From the NCBI GenBank assembly GCA_045599385.1, contig JAZRVW010000003.1, forward strand, positions 1-39,976: DNA of 39,976 nucleotides. The letters are read 5' to 3'. The stretch's first letter is position 1. Each line of letters opens with the position of its first letter. This DNA comes from F23-B02 sp045599385. GTDB lineage: Bacteria > Bacillota > Clostridia > Oscillospirales > Oscillospiraceae. A program made the translations under genes and the position numbers. Of this stretch, positions 1 through 7,756 are shown one piece after another. Below the pieces are notes generated by a model, which saw only the letters and a list, made by a program, of their open reading frames with translations, did no database searches and was not told the origin of the DNA.

Positions 1-224
1 CCCTGATATTTTTTCAGGACGCCGCCCTCAATCACAAAGTCCTTCTGGTTAACAACGTTGACCGTTCCTGCGGTGATATTGACTGTGTTCTGAATGTAGT
101 TATGAACAATTGCATCCTTCATGACAGAGCTTACGCCGCAATACTTGCATGTTAAAATTGAATCCTCGGAATTAGCTTCAAGCTGTGCCCCACAGCTTGG
201 ACACATCAGCGGAATAATAGGCAT
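1..224 (-). CDS. Zinc-ribbon domain protein, partial (C-terminus beyond window edge)
   Basis: The first 74 codons can be read from an ATG at 224 preceded by a purine-rich AAAGAGAG. The N-terminus carries two CxxC knuckles (CPSCG and CKYCG) about 18 residues apart. This is the treble-clef or zinc-ribbon arrangement common at the start of small cytoplasmic Firmicutes proteins. A beta-rich stretch (NTVNITAGTVNVVNQ) follows, suggesting a shell-like or bactofilin-like repeat, but too little is visible to name a family. I can assign no function beyond probable zinc binding. Confidence 0.7.
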   Translation of the reverse strand, partial: MPIIPLMCPSCGAQLEANSEDSILTCKYCGVSSVMKDAIVHNYIQNTVNITAGTVNVVNQKDFVIEGGVLKKYQ

Positions 225-344
225 TGTCGTTTCTCTCTTTCTTGTATTTTTGATTATGTTTTAAATTAAAAACCAACACGCAAAATTTCTCAAAATGTGT
301 AAGGGGTAAAAATCTCCACGGCTTTAGCCTGCGGGGAACGGCGC

Positions 345-462
345 GGATTGCCACGTTGCTTTGCTCCTCGCAATGACAGAGTATTTTGAGTTCAGCGCAA
401 TACGGGCGAGCAATGCTCGCCCCTACGGATTTTCACCATTTCGGCGGGAGCAAGCCCCCGCC
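345..462. repeat. Cluster of short dispersed palindromic repeats downstream of the nucleotidyltransferase gene
   Basis: Three repeat-like pieces sit side by side in this gene-free stretch. At 345-376 is an element whose ends pair as ATTGC and GCAAT. At 404-422 is a near-perfect palindrome, GGGCGAGCAATGCTCGCCC. At 443-462 is a second C/G palindrome, GGCGGGAGCAAGCCCCCGCC, related to the sequence at 36486-36508. They look like the noncoding dispersed repeats found between genes in many gut Firmicutes. They may also act as the transcript end for the minus-strand gene that stops at 493. No gene is visible between 225 and 492. Confidence 0.6.
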
Positions 463-492
463 CTACGCGTTTTTTTGTTTATTGCTTATGTA

Positions 493-1401
493 TTAATCCC
501 AGAGCTTTTCGGGATATATGCCCTCTGACTTCATCTTTGCGATTGCCGCCTTTACGGAGTCAAGATCCTCACGGTAGGTCATGCCGTACCAGGTTTCGTC
601 GCAATCAAGGACACGCACGGTGGCAAATCCCTCCTTGAGCTGCTCATCGGCAACAAAGGGCAGGAAATACTCGCACTTCTTCGGATTTTCCTCAAGTCCT
701 CTGTCCAGGAACGCGGGGAAGCGCGCCTCAAGCTCCTGAAGCATCTGCTGTGAGAAGCCCCAGAAATTCATGGAAACGGGAGTATTGCCCGAAATATGCT
801 CAAAGGTAACGCCGTCCTCGGTAAATGCCGCGTCCTCGCCGCGCTTTTCAATGTGCGTGCGCTCGGTGATGTCCGTGAGATATCCGTTTTCAACAGAGCA
901 TACACCGCGGGAAACGTGACCGTTTTCCGTTACGGTATTGCGCAGGCGGTAGGCCACCATGGCATATTCGGAGGCTGGTCTGTCTTCCTTCAGGAAGCTG
1001 TAAATCGCCTCGTAGGCGCCCTTGCCGTAGAAGTCATCGGCATTGATTACGGCAAAGGGACCGTCCACAACGTCCTTGCAGCAGAGCACCGCATGGCCCG
1101 TACCCCAGGGCTTTTCACGTCCCTCGGGAACCTCATAGCCCTCGGGAAGCTTGTCAAGCTGCTGGAAAACGTACTTCACCTGAAAATACTTTTCCATGCG
1201 GCTGCCCACAGCGGCCATGAAGCTTTCCTCAATTTCATGCTTAATGATGAAAGCAATCTTTTTGAAGCCCGCTCTGCGTGCGTCAAAAAGGGAAAAATCA
1301 ATAATGGCATGGCCGAAATCGTCAACGGAGGTAATCTGCTTAAGTCCTCCGAAACGGCTGCCCATACCTGCAGCCATTATCACAAGTGTCGGCTCCTGCA
1401 T
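493..1401 (-). CDS. Sugar-phosphate nucleotidyltransferase family protein
   Basis: This 302-residue protein begins MQEPTLVIMAAGMGSRFGG. It has the NTP-transferase signature (A-A-G-x-G-S-R, followed by LKQ) within its first 22 residues, where the nucleotide phosphates and Mg2+ bind. INADDFYG (near residue 120) matches the metal-binding aspartate region of GT-A fold nucleotidyltransferases. The protein is cytoplasmic and probably activates a sugar phosphate with NTP; the sugar cannot be told. An ATG at 1401 gives this start. A GTG at 1407 would add two residues and overlap the stop of the upstream gene by 4 bp, so the two genes are probably translationally coupled. The family is firm, the substrate unknown. 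Confidence 0.85.
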   Translation of the reverse strand: MQEPTLVIMAAGMGSRFGGLKQITSVDDFGHAIIDFSLFDARRAGFKKIAFIIKHEIEESFMAAVGSRMEKYFQVKYVFQQLDKLPEGYEVPEGREKPWGTGHAVLCCKDVVDGPFAVINADDFYGKGAYEAIYSFLKEDRPASEYAMVAYRLRNTVTENGHVSRGVCSVENGYLTDITERTHIEKRGEDAAFTEDGVTFEHISGNTPVSMNFWGFSQQMLQELEARFPAFLDRGLEENPKKCEYFLPFVADEQLKEGFATVRVLDCDETWYGMTYREDLDSVKAAIAKMKSEGIYPEKLWD

Positions 1402-1403
1402 AA

Positions 1404-1754
1404 TCACTTGGTGAGGTCCAGCTCGTTTATGCCCATGGCAACGGACATATCACGAATGGCGGCATAGGTCTTTTCCTGGGCGAAGGGAATGCAGTCCTGC
1501 ATGAGCTCATTGCTCATTTCGGTGACCTCATCGGGAACCTTGATTACGGTTTCCGTGGTGATATCAAACACAAAATACTGCTGGGTCTCCTCAAAAATTT
1601 TTGTGTTCAGATAAATATAAACATATCCGCACCACTCGTCCGGGGTTTTTGCGGTTACGCGGCTTTCGGCCTTAAGACCGAGCTCAGCGCCCATTCCCGT
1701 GTCAAGCTTATAGTTGACGTTTACGGTTTTGAAATCTATTACTTCATATTCCAT
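1404..1754 (-). CDS. Conserved hypothetical protein (116 aa)
   Basis: I do not recognise this family. The start at 1754 is chosen because a good ribosome site (AGGAGAT) lies 7 nt upstream; the open frame extends further upstream but without a ribosome site. The protein begins MEYEVIDFKTVNVNYKLD, is acidic, has no signal peptide or membrane segment, and reads as a compact soluble alpha/beta protein. The C-terminal half (FAQEKTYAAIRDMSVAMGI) is predicted helical. The stop touches or overlaps the start of the nucleotidyltransferase gene, and the pair has its own promoter at 1789-1817, so it probably works with that enzyme or is simply co-transcribed. Confidence 0.7.
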   Translation of the reverse strand: MEYEVIDFKTVNVNYKLDTGMGAELGLKAESRVTAKTPDEWCGYVYIYLNTKIFEETQQYFVFDITTETVIKVPDEVTEMSNELMQDCIPFAQEKTYAAIRDMSVAMGINELDLTK

Positions 1755-1788
1755 ATTTTCATCTCCTGATGTTTTGTTCGGTTTTTCT

Positions 1789-1817
1789 ATTTTAAACCAT
1801 AGCATGCAAAAATACAA
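1789..1817 (-). promoter_or_regulatory. Sigma-A promoter for the 1754/1401 gene pair
   Basis: On the minus strand, TTGTAT (1812-1817) and TAAAAT (1789-1794) are separated by exactly 17 bp, ending about 35 bp before the start codon at 1754. It overlaps no coding sequence. Confidence 0.6.
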
Positions 1818-1829
1818 CTCACATAGAAT

Positions 1830-1869
1830 AAAAAATCCGCTCACGCGATATACGCAGAGCGGATTTTTT
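1830..1869 (-). terminator. Rho-independent terminator after pssA
   Basis: AAAAAATCCGCT (1830-1841) pairs with AGCGGATTTTTT (1858-1869). The hairpin lies 8 bp beyond the pssA stop and has T-runs on either strand. Confidence 0.85.
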
Positions 1870-1877
1870 ATGCCTTC

Positions 1878-2495
1878 TTAAAGCACCAGCATAAGCACGC
1901 CGACAACAACGCCGACTGCAATCAGAGTGATAATGCCCTTCTTGCCGGGCTTCTTGATTTTCACGGGTGCTATGAACGCAACGCCGTTTACAAGAATAAG
2001 CAGGGTGTAGAGCACCGCAAAGCACTCGGTGCTGAGGGAGTTTCTGAAGCAGAATGCAAGTGCAACTATCAGCGGAGATACGCTGATTGGCACGCCTTCG
2101 TAGTACTTGCGCTTACCGGTTTCAACTTTCTGTCGGGTTTCCTCGGTAACGTTAAAATAGGCAAGTCTGATAAGGCCGGCCAGAGCGAAAAATGCGAGGA
2201 TTGCAATCTGCCACCAGGCTGTTGCGCCGATGCAGTAGCCGATGATTGCGGGAAATACGCCGAAGCATACGACGTCAGCAAGGGAGTCAAGCTGAATGCC
2301 GTAGCTCTTTTCCTCGTCGGTGCGGTCCTTCTTGGTACGGGCAACCATACCGTCGAACATATCGCACAGTCCGGAGAAGAGGAGGCAGACCACCGCGACA
2401 ATAATCTTGCCGTCAATTGCAAAGCTGATACCGACAACGGAGGATATCATGCTCAGGTAGGTCAGCCACACGGTGTAATTGTAAAAGCCGATCAA
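1878..2495 (-). CDS. pssA: CDP-diacylglycerol--serine O-phosphatidyltransferase
   Basis: PssA condenses CDP-diacylglycerol with L-serine to make phosphatidylserine, the precursor of phosphatidylethanolamine, in the membrane. The CDP-alcohol phosphotransferase motif is intact: DG-x2-AR, then 12 residues, G-x3-D-x3-D (around residues 45-75). Several hydrophobic segments follow. The length of 205 aa fits the short Gram-positive type. The likely start is an unusual TTG at 2495: GGAG stands 8 nt before it, and the protein then begins MIGFYNYTVWLTYLSM, typical of the family. An in-frame ATG at 2504 lies too close to the same ribosome site. A promoter lies at 2548-2576 and a terminator follows. No decarboxylase gene (psd) is in the window. 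Confidence 0.9.
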   Translation of the reverse strand: MIGFYNYTVWLTYLSMISSVVGISFAIDGKIIVAVVCLLFSGLCDMFDGMVARTKKDRTDEEKSYGIQLDSLADVVCFGVFPAIIGYCIGATAWWQIAILAFFALAGLIRLAYFNVTEETRQKVETGKRKYYEGVPISVSPLIVALAFCFRNSLSTECFAVLYTLLILVNGVAFIAPVKIKKPGKKGIITLIAVGVVVGVLMLVL

Positions 2496-2547
2496 ATGAA
2501 ACATCTCCAAAAATATTTTGCTTTAGTTTTACAAACTAAACAAAAGA

Positions 2548-2576
2548 ATTATAACAAAATTAACGACGCTTGACAA
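2548..2576 (-). promoter_or_regulatory. Sigma-A promoter of pssA with extended -10
   Basis: On the minus strand, TTGTCA (2571-2576), a 17-bp spacer and TATAAT (2548-2553). TG precedes the -10 by one base, making an extended -10. The leader then contains a small hairpin (about 2522-2540; TTTAGTTT pairs with AAACTAAA). Confidence 0.75.
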
Positions 2577-2620
2577 GTGCATTCGACAGCAATTTATCAA
2601 GGAAATATACAAAATTCAGC

Positions 2621-2649
2621 TATACATTCTGTTGATTTTCTGTTATAAT
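2621..2649 (+). promoter_or_regulatory. Sigma-A promoter of the CyuA-like gene
   Basis: TATACA (2621-2626), a 17-bp spacer and a perfect TATAAT (2644-2649) preceded by TG at the extended position. It is divergent from the pssA promoter, with about 45 bp between them. Confidence 0.65.
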
Positions 2650-2689
2650 GCTAAATGTAGCCAAAAAAATTCACAAGGAGGATACCACT

Positions 2690-3964
2690 ATGACTCCTAA
2701 TGACGAAAAATATGGGCTTTATCTGCAAATCCTCAAGGAAGAGCTCATACCCGCCATGGGTTGTACCGAGCCTATCGCAATGGCATACGCCGCAGCCAAG
2801 GCAAGAGCCGTTCTCGGCGCACTTCCCGAGAAGGTTGATATTGTCATAAGCGGCAACATCATTAAAAATGTAAAGAGCGTTGTTGTTCCCAACACAGGCG
2901 GCATGAAGGGTATTGCCGCGGCAGTTGCAGTCGGTATTGCTGTGGGTAACGCCGACAAGCAGCTTGAGGTCGTTGCAGACGTCAAGGAAGAGGAAGTTCA
3001 CCTTGTTGCCGAATTTATGGACACCTGCGAAATGACCGTTCAGAAATCCCAGAGTCCCAAGCTTCTGGACATTGACCTGACTCTCTACAAGGGCAGCGAA
3101 TACGTCCGTCTCCGCATTACCGATTTCCACACAAACATCATGTACATAGAGAAAAACGGCGAGGTTCTGCTTGACAAGGGCATGGGTGAAGATGCCTCCT
3201 GCGAAACCGACCGCAGCGTACTTAACGTAAAGGAAATCGTTGAGTTTGCCGAGTGCGTAAAGCTTGAAGACGTCAGCGAAATGCTGGAAAAGCAGATTGA
3301 GTACAACTACGCAATCTCCGAGGAAGGTCTTAAGGGCGATTACGGCGCAGCCATCGGCAAGACGCTGCTTGCCACCCGCGGTGACGATATACGCACCAAA
3401 GCACGCGCTCAGGCCGCCGCAGGTTCTGACGCCCGTATGAGCGGCTGTGAGCTTCCCGTTGTCATTGTTTCCGGCAGCGGCAATCAGGGCATGACCACTT
3501 CCCTGCCCGTTATCGTTTACGCAAAGGAAATGGGCGTAAGCCACGAAAAGCTCCTTCGCGCTCTTGTTGTGGCAAACCTCATCACCATTCATCAGAAAAC
3601 ACCTATCGGCAGACTTTCCGCCTTCTGCGGCGCCATTTCCGCAGGCTGCGGTGCCGCCGCAGGCGTTGCATGGCTGGTTGACGGCTCCGTCGAGGCGGTT
3701 TCCGCCACCATCGTAAACGCTCTCGGTATGATTTCCGGCACTGTCTGTGACGGTGCAAAGCCCTCCTGCGCCACCAAGATTGCCTCCGCTGTTGAGGCAG
3801 GTCTGCTGGGCTTCGACCTTTACCAGAACGGCCACGGTCTCAAGGGCGGCGACGGCATTCTGAAGGCCGACGTTGAAAAGACCATTCAGAGCGTTGGTCA
3901 GCTTGCCCGCGAGGGTATGCGTCAGACCGACAGCGAAATTCTCGACATCATGCTTGCCGACTGA
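2690..3964 (+). CDS. L-cysteine desulfidase / serine dehydratase alpha-like protein (UPF0597, CyuA/YhaM family)
   Basis: Family members use an Fe-S cluster to break L-cysteine into pyruvate, ammonia and sulfide, or are annotated as serine dehydratase alpha-like. The protein has 424 aa, the usual length. GCTEPIA near residue 25 is the family signature. Later cysteines (SAGCGAAAG, then VCDGAKPSCA with two cysteines seven apart) fit a four-cysteine cluster site. The start at 2690 is fixed by AAGGAGG 8 nt upstream; an ATG at 2648 would lie inside the promoter. The gene stands alone between its own promoter and a strong terminator. I infer cysteine catabolism and sulfide production; serine as substrate cannot be excluded. 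Confidence 0.85.
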   Translation: MTPNDEKYGLYLQILKEELIPAMGCTEPIAMAYAAAKARAVLGALPEKVDIVISGNIIKNVKSVVVPNTGGMKGIAAAVAVGIAVGNADKQLEVVADVKEEEVHLVAEFMDTCEMTVQKSQSPKLLDIDLTLYKGSEYVRLRITDFHTNIMYIEKNGEVLLDKGMGEDASCETDRSVLNVKEIVEFAECVKLEDVSEMLEKQIEYNYAISEEGLKGDYGAAIGKTLLATRGDDIRTKARAQAAAGSDARMSGCELPVVIVSGSGNQGMTTSLPVIVYAKEMGVSHEKLLRALVVANLITIHQKTPIGRLSAFCGAISAGCGAAAGVAWLVDGSVEAVSATIVNALGMISGTVCDGAKPSCATKIASAVEAGLLGFDLYQNGHGLKGGDGILKADVEKTIQSVGQLAREGMRQTDSEILDIMLAD

Positions 3965-3974
3965 TAAAAAAATT

Positions 3975-4003
3975 AAGACGGGTACTTCGGTACCCGTCTT
4001 TTT
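3975..4003. terminator. Bidirectional terminator between convergent genes
   Basis: AAGACGGGTAC, a TTCG tetraloop, then GTACCCGTCTT and T's. A-rich and T-rich flanks let it work for the plus-strand desulfidase gene and for the minus-strand M50 peptidase gene, whose stop codon (4002-4004) it touches. Confidence 0.9.
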
Positions 4004-5096
4004 ATTCTGCTATTTTATCCGCGTAGTCCATAAGCTCCCGCTCACCCTCGATTTCACAGGGATTGGGATACTTTGCCGCCGCCTTTTCAAAGGCGGCTTT
4101 TTTCTCAGATGCCTGCTGAGGATTCTTTTCATAGAGCAGAGCAACGGCATACTCCGTGCGCAGTATACTCGGATTTGTTTTCATGCTGCGCATGAATTTC
4201 TTTAGCTCGTCCGTATAATGCTTTTCCGCACTTTCCGTATCTCCGTTTACAAGGCTCACAAAGACAAGCTCGTTTTTCAGAACAGACTCATATATGGGGT
4301 TAAGGCTGCCTTTTCTGAGTATTCTCTCCGCCTCGGACTTTGCGTCATCAAAGCGCATTTCGTCCATAAGTCGATTTACTCGCAGTATGGCAGCGCCGCA
4401 CATAATCGGATTTTCAAGATCCTCGGTTTCAGTCCTTGCAAACCACGCCGCAGGCATATTTTTAAGCCGCGTTCCCATGCTTATGTAAGCATTCACCGCA
4501 AGCTGAGTCCACAAAGCACCCACAGCCGCAGGATTTTTCCGCATATTCATGAGGTTGCTACCGTCATTATAGCCGTTTTTCATGGGAACGGCATTAATGA
4601 TTGCCAGCGCAACGCCCACAAGGGCAAGAACGGCAAACACCACCCAGACTATAGGGCAGGCTTCAAAGGCAAGGCTCAAAGCGGCAAAAATTCCGCTGAA
4701 AAACAAATTCATCAGTACGCCGCCGAGATTATACAGCGCAACGGGCATTTTACCGTCAATCAGCTTCGGCGGAGCCATGAGGCACTGGCCCGCAGTTCCC
4801 GCGATTTTCATTCTGCCGCACTTTATTCTGTCGCCGTCCTTCTGCCATATAAAGCCCAGTATTCTGAAGGATACGAACTTATAGCCCGACAGCAGACCGC
4901 CAACCATGTGTCCGGCCTCGTGAATTACGGTGTGCAGCAGTACGCTGAGACACAGCATCAGAATGACAAAGACCATATACAGCGCAAATGAAATGTTCAC
5001 GCCCATGGCTTCCTTGCAGTGAATTACGATAAGGCCCACCGCAGCGCCCAAAAGCAAATATACTACGGTGTTTAATAAATCGCCCAGTTTTTTCAT
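4002..5096 (-). CDS. M50 (site-2 protease-like) membrane metallopeptidase
   Basis: This 364-residue membrane protein has two N-terminal hydrophobic segments. HEAGH, the zinc site of M50 intramembrane peptidases, lies at residues 59-63 inside a helix. NLGGVLMN (near 125) and NGYNDGSN (near 175) match the second conserved patches of the family. No PDZ domain is visible. The C-terminal 150 residues are soluble, charged and helical, resembling TPR repeats. It is the last gene of a three-gene operon and overlaps the kinase stop by 4 bp. Cleavage of a membrane-bound regulator is the usual role, but no anti-sigma partner is nearby, so the substrate is unknown. Confidence 0.8.
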   Translation of the reverse strand: MKKLGDLLNTVVYLLLGAAVGLIVIHCKEAMGVNISFALYMVFVILMLCLSVLLHTVIHEAGHMVGGLLSGYKFVSFRILGFIWQKDGDRIKCGRMKIAGTAGQCLMAPPKLIDGKMPVALYNLGGVLMNLFFSGIFAALSLAFEACPIVWVVFAVLALVGVALAIINAVPMKNGYNDGSNLMNMRKNPAAVGALWTQLAVNAYISMGTRLKNMPAAWFARTETEDLENPIMCGAAILRVNRLMDEMRFDDAKSEAERILRKGSLNPIYESVLKNELVFVSLVNGDTESAEKHYTDELKKFMRSMKTNPSILRTEYAVALLYEKNPQQASEKKAAFEKAAAKYPNPCEIEGERELMDYADKIAE

Positions 5097-6025
5097 TCGT
5101 ACTCACCGCCGCCGATAAATTCGCGGATAAGCGCATCGGGGGCAACAAGCTTCTCATCAATTGTGCCGAAAAGCTGGAGTGCGGGAAGCACCTTGCGGAG
5201 CTCATCATAGCGGCCGATACCCTCGGGAATGGAGGAAAACAGCTTTGTGGCGGTTTCGTTCATGACCGCAAGCTCATAGGGGAAGGAGGAGTCAAACTGG
5301 AAGTTTGCCTTGTTCTTGAAGGGAGAGATGTTGGAAATCTCACCTCTGCGCACGTTTGCCCACATGGCGATGGTTTCGGCGGGGTCGGCACCTCGGAAGT
5401 TATAATCGCGGACGGTTCTGCGCACAAGGCGGAACCAGGTTCCCTTGAACACCACGGAGCCGTTGAACTCCACATTGCTTCTTGCGGAGATATACAGCTT
5501 GAAGGCATCGGGGTGCTTTTCCGTAATCATGTCATTCAGAGCGTGAATGCCCTCAAAAACAACGATTTCGTCCTTTTTGAGCTTGATTGACTTGGAAGGC
5601 TCAAGAATGCGCATCTGACGTGAAAACTCGTACTTGGGAACAAAGATGCGCTTGCCCTCGGCAAGCATATCAAAATGCTCGTTTAAAAGCTCCATGTCAA
5701 GACACAGGGGTGACTCAAGGTCAATGTCCCCCTCGGGAGTTCTGGGTGCGGTTTTGGGGTCGACGGTCTTGAAATAATCGTCCATACCTACATAGTGGGC
5801 GTGGACACCGCGGCGCTCAAGCTCCTCGCTTATCTTTCTCGCCGTTGTGGTTTTGCCGCTTCCAGAAGGACCCGACAGAAGCACAATGGGACTTACGTCC
5901 TTGTTTTTGATTATCATGTCCGCAGCCTTTTCAACCCGCTTTGCATAGATTTCGTCGCACTCTTCAACGAAGCCCTTGGGATCTGCTACGGTGCGGAAGT
6001 TAATATCATTAAGTGAATAAGCCAT
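5093..6025 (-). CDS. Uridine kinase-like nucleoside kinase (P-loop)
   Basis: This 310-residue cytoplasmic protein carries a Walker A loop, GPSGSGKT, at residues 52-59. GMDDYFK follows about 25 residues later, and then EGIHALND; this order is typical of the phosphoribulokinase/uridine kinase family. The first 45 residues and the last 70 extend beyond the minimal kinase core, as in Clostridia proteins annotated as nucleoside kinase. ATP-dependent phosphorylation of a nucleoside or similar small molecule is expected; the substrate is not evident. The ribosome site is strong (AGGAGG). It starts 2 bp after the hemZ stop and overlaps the next gene by 4 bp. Confidence 0.8.
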   Translation of the reverse strand: MAYSLNDINFRTVADPKGFVEECDEIYAKRVEKAADMIIKNKDVSPIVLLSGPSGSGKTTTARKISEELERRGVHAHYVGMDDYFKTVDPKTAPRTPEGDIDLESPLCLDMELLNEHFDMLAEGKRIFVPKYEFSRQMRILEPSKSIKLKKDEIVVFEGIHALNDMITEKHPDAFKLYISARSNVEFNGSVVFKGTWFRLVRRTVRDYNFRGADPAETIAMWANVRRGEISNISPFKNKANFQFDSSFPYELAVMNETATKLFSSIPEGIGRYDELRKVLPALQLFGTIDEKLVAPDALIREFIGGGEYE

Positions 6026-6027
6026 TT

Positions 6028-7503
6028 TCAGTCCTCCTGACTGTTATAAAAATCAATGATGCCCTGCTTTGCCTCGCAGGTTTTGTCGATATTATTTATA
6101 TACTCCATGGGGTATTTAGGAGCAAAAATCCTTATGCTTTTGCCGCCGTTTCGCGCCACAAGCTTCGTTGAGCCGCCTCCGCCCATTGCAACGATTGAGC
6201 ACAGCTCCTCCATTATGCACACGTTATAAAGGTTTACATAATTTTTCTTTGTCCAGCCCACATTTTCAAAGCCGCCCGACATGAATTTCTGTCGGTAGAG
6301 GTAATAGGGGGCATAATCAGCGTTTCTGAGCTTCTCCCCCGCTATGTCAAGCATTCTGCCTACCTCAACGGCAGTGGGAATTGCGCTTCCCTCAAGGCTT
6401 ATGCGTGAGCCCTTTTTCAGCGAAAGTGTGTGAACGGTGATGTTTTCGGGCTCAAGGGCGAGAACGGTGTTCAGAGTATCCTCAAAGCCCTCCACCGTAT
6501 CTGTGGTGAGCCCCGCGATCAAGTCCATGTTTACCGCCATGCCGCCCACCTTACGCACCAGCGCCAGCGCATCAACGATGTCCTGTGCGCTGTGCTTTCT
6601 GCCGATTGCCTCAAGAACGGAGTCTCTCATGGTCTGGGGATTTACGCTTACTCTGTCAACACCGTGGGCTCGGAGAACTCGGAGCTTTTCCTCGGTTATG
6701 GTGTCGGGACGTCCCGCCTCAACGGTATATTCACGCAGAGCGGAGAGGTCAAATTTTTCCTCAAGCCGTGAGCAGAGGCGCTCAAGCTGCTGAGGATTCA
6801 GCGTTGTGGGCGTACCGCCGCCCATATATATTGATATGACGCGAAGCCCCAGTTTATTTATCGCATCGGCAACGGCATCGACCTCTTTAATAAGTGCGTC
6901 CATGAACGGAAAAATGAGCTTCATGCTCTTTTCAACGGACTGGCTTACAAAGCTGCAGTAATTGCATCTTGTGGGGCAGAAGGGTATGCCTACATACAGG
7001 CATATATCCTTTTCCTCAAGGGAGTTTTCGATTTCCCTTGTGACGAGAGAGGTATCGCGGCAGAGTGCGGCGCGCTCGGGCGTTACGTCATATTCGGTTA
7101 TAAAGCGGTGCATGGCCGTGTCCGCATCGGCATTTTCCATGAGGTTTGTGAAAACCTTGCCCGGACGCACACCCGTAAGAGCTCCCCATGCAGGTTTCTG
7201 ATGTCCGGAGGAAAGTGAGGCGCGGTAAAATGCGTTTTTAAGCGCACGCTGACACAGCTTGTCCCGGGAAATATCGTCGGTAATAAGCTCTTTTTTGAAG
7301 GCGCTTCTGCCCTGCCATGCTTTTCCCTCAAGCACCAGCTTACAGCTTGCGGTTACAAACCTTTCGCCGCAGGAAAGGCGAAGCTCGGCGCGGTCGCCCT
7401 CGGGGCTGCCCTCGGGATATTCGGGGCGCTCATTGGGATAAAGCGTCAGAAGCATCTGCTCGGCAGCATATTTATAATCATGTCCGTGAAGATAGAGTTT
7501 CAC
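6028..7503 (-). CDS. hemZ: Coproporphyrinogen dehydrogenase HemZ (radical SAM)
   Basis: HemZ belongs to the oxygen-independent coproporphyrinogen III oxidase-like radical SAM enzymes of Firmicutes. The 491-residue protein has the cluster motif CxxxCxxC at C176, C180 and C183 (IPFCPTRCNYCSF), and the SAM-binding glycine patch YMGGGTPTTL at about 226-235. The N-terminal 165 residues form the extra domain that distinguishes HemZ from HemN. Translation starts at GTG (7503), with AAAGGAG 7 nt upstream. It is the first gene of the hemZ-kinase-M50 operon, with its own promoter at 7536-7564. True haem synthesis is uncertain because no other haem genes are in view and HemN-like proteins have varied roles. 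Confidence 0.88.
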   Translation of the reverse strand: MKLYLHGHDYKYAAEQMLLTLYPNERPEYPEGSPEGDRAELRLSCGERFVTASCKLVLEGKAWQGRSAFKKELITDDISRDKLCQRALKNAFYRASLSSGHQKPAWGALTGVRPGKVFTNLMENADADTAMHRFITEYDVTPERAALCRDTSLVTREIENSLEEKDICLYVGIPFCPTRCNYCSFVSQSVEKSMKLIFPFMDALIKEVDAVADAINKLGLRVISIYMGGGTPTTLNPQQLERLCSRLEEKFDLSALREYTVEAGRPDTITEEKLRVLRAHGVDRVSVNPQTMRDSVLEAIGRKHSAQDIVDALALVRKVGGMAVNMDLIAGLTTDTVEGFEDTLNTVLALEPENITVHTLSLKKGSRISLEGSAIPTAVEVGRMLDIAGEKLRNADYAPYYLYRQKFMSGGFENVGWTKKNYVNLYNVCIMEELCSIVAMGGGGSTKLVARNGGKSIRIFAPKYPMEYINNIDKTCEAKQGIIDFYNSQED

Positions 7504-7535
7504 GAGAACACTCCTTTATATTTATGTATATTATT

Positions 7536-7564
7536 ATTTTATCATATTTTTCAGCTAATTACAA
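7536..7564 (-). promoter_or_regulatory. Sigma-A promoter of the hemZ operon
   Basis: On the minus strand, TTGTAA (7559-7564), 17 bp and TAAAAT (7536-7541), with TG one base before the -10. It lies about 33 bp before the GTG start. Confidence 0.65.
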
Positions 7565-7673
7565 TTACACCCGAATTTTCGTAAAACTTCAAAAGGCAAT
7601 CTGCAAAAAACACAAAAAAGCCGTCTGATTTTACATCTGAGAATTAATTAGTGACCATTTTCGGCTTTTGCGG

Positions 7674-7702
7674 TTTACAAACCGGCTCAAATGTGGTTAA
7701 AT
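7674..7702 (+). promoter_or_regulatory. Sigma-A promoter of the LysN-type aminotransferase gene
   Basis: TTTACA (7674-7679), 17 bp and TTAAAT (7697-7702). About 50 bp of leader follow before the ATG at 7757, which has TAGGAGGAA as ribosome site. Confidence 0.5.
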
Positions 7703-7756
7703 ATTATTCATAATGCGATAATATCGATTTGCATTAATATTTAGGAGGAAAATATA

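Noticed and set aside
2569..2597. A plus-strand TTGACA as -35 of the CyuA-like gene
   Set aside because: It is the complement of the pssA -35 region, and the -10 at 17 bp (TTTATC) is poor; the TATAAT at 2644 fits better.
2651..3835. A 394-codon open frame opposite the CyuA-like gene
   Set aside because: Antisense shadow; the plus-strand product has family motifs, a promoter and a ribosome site.
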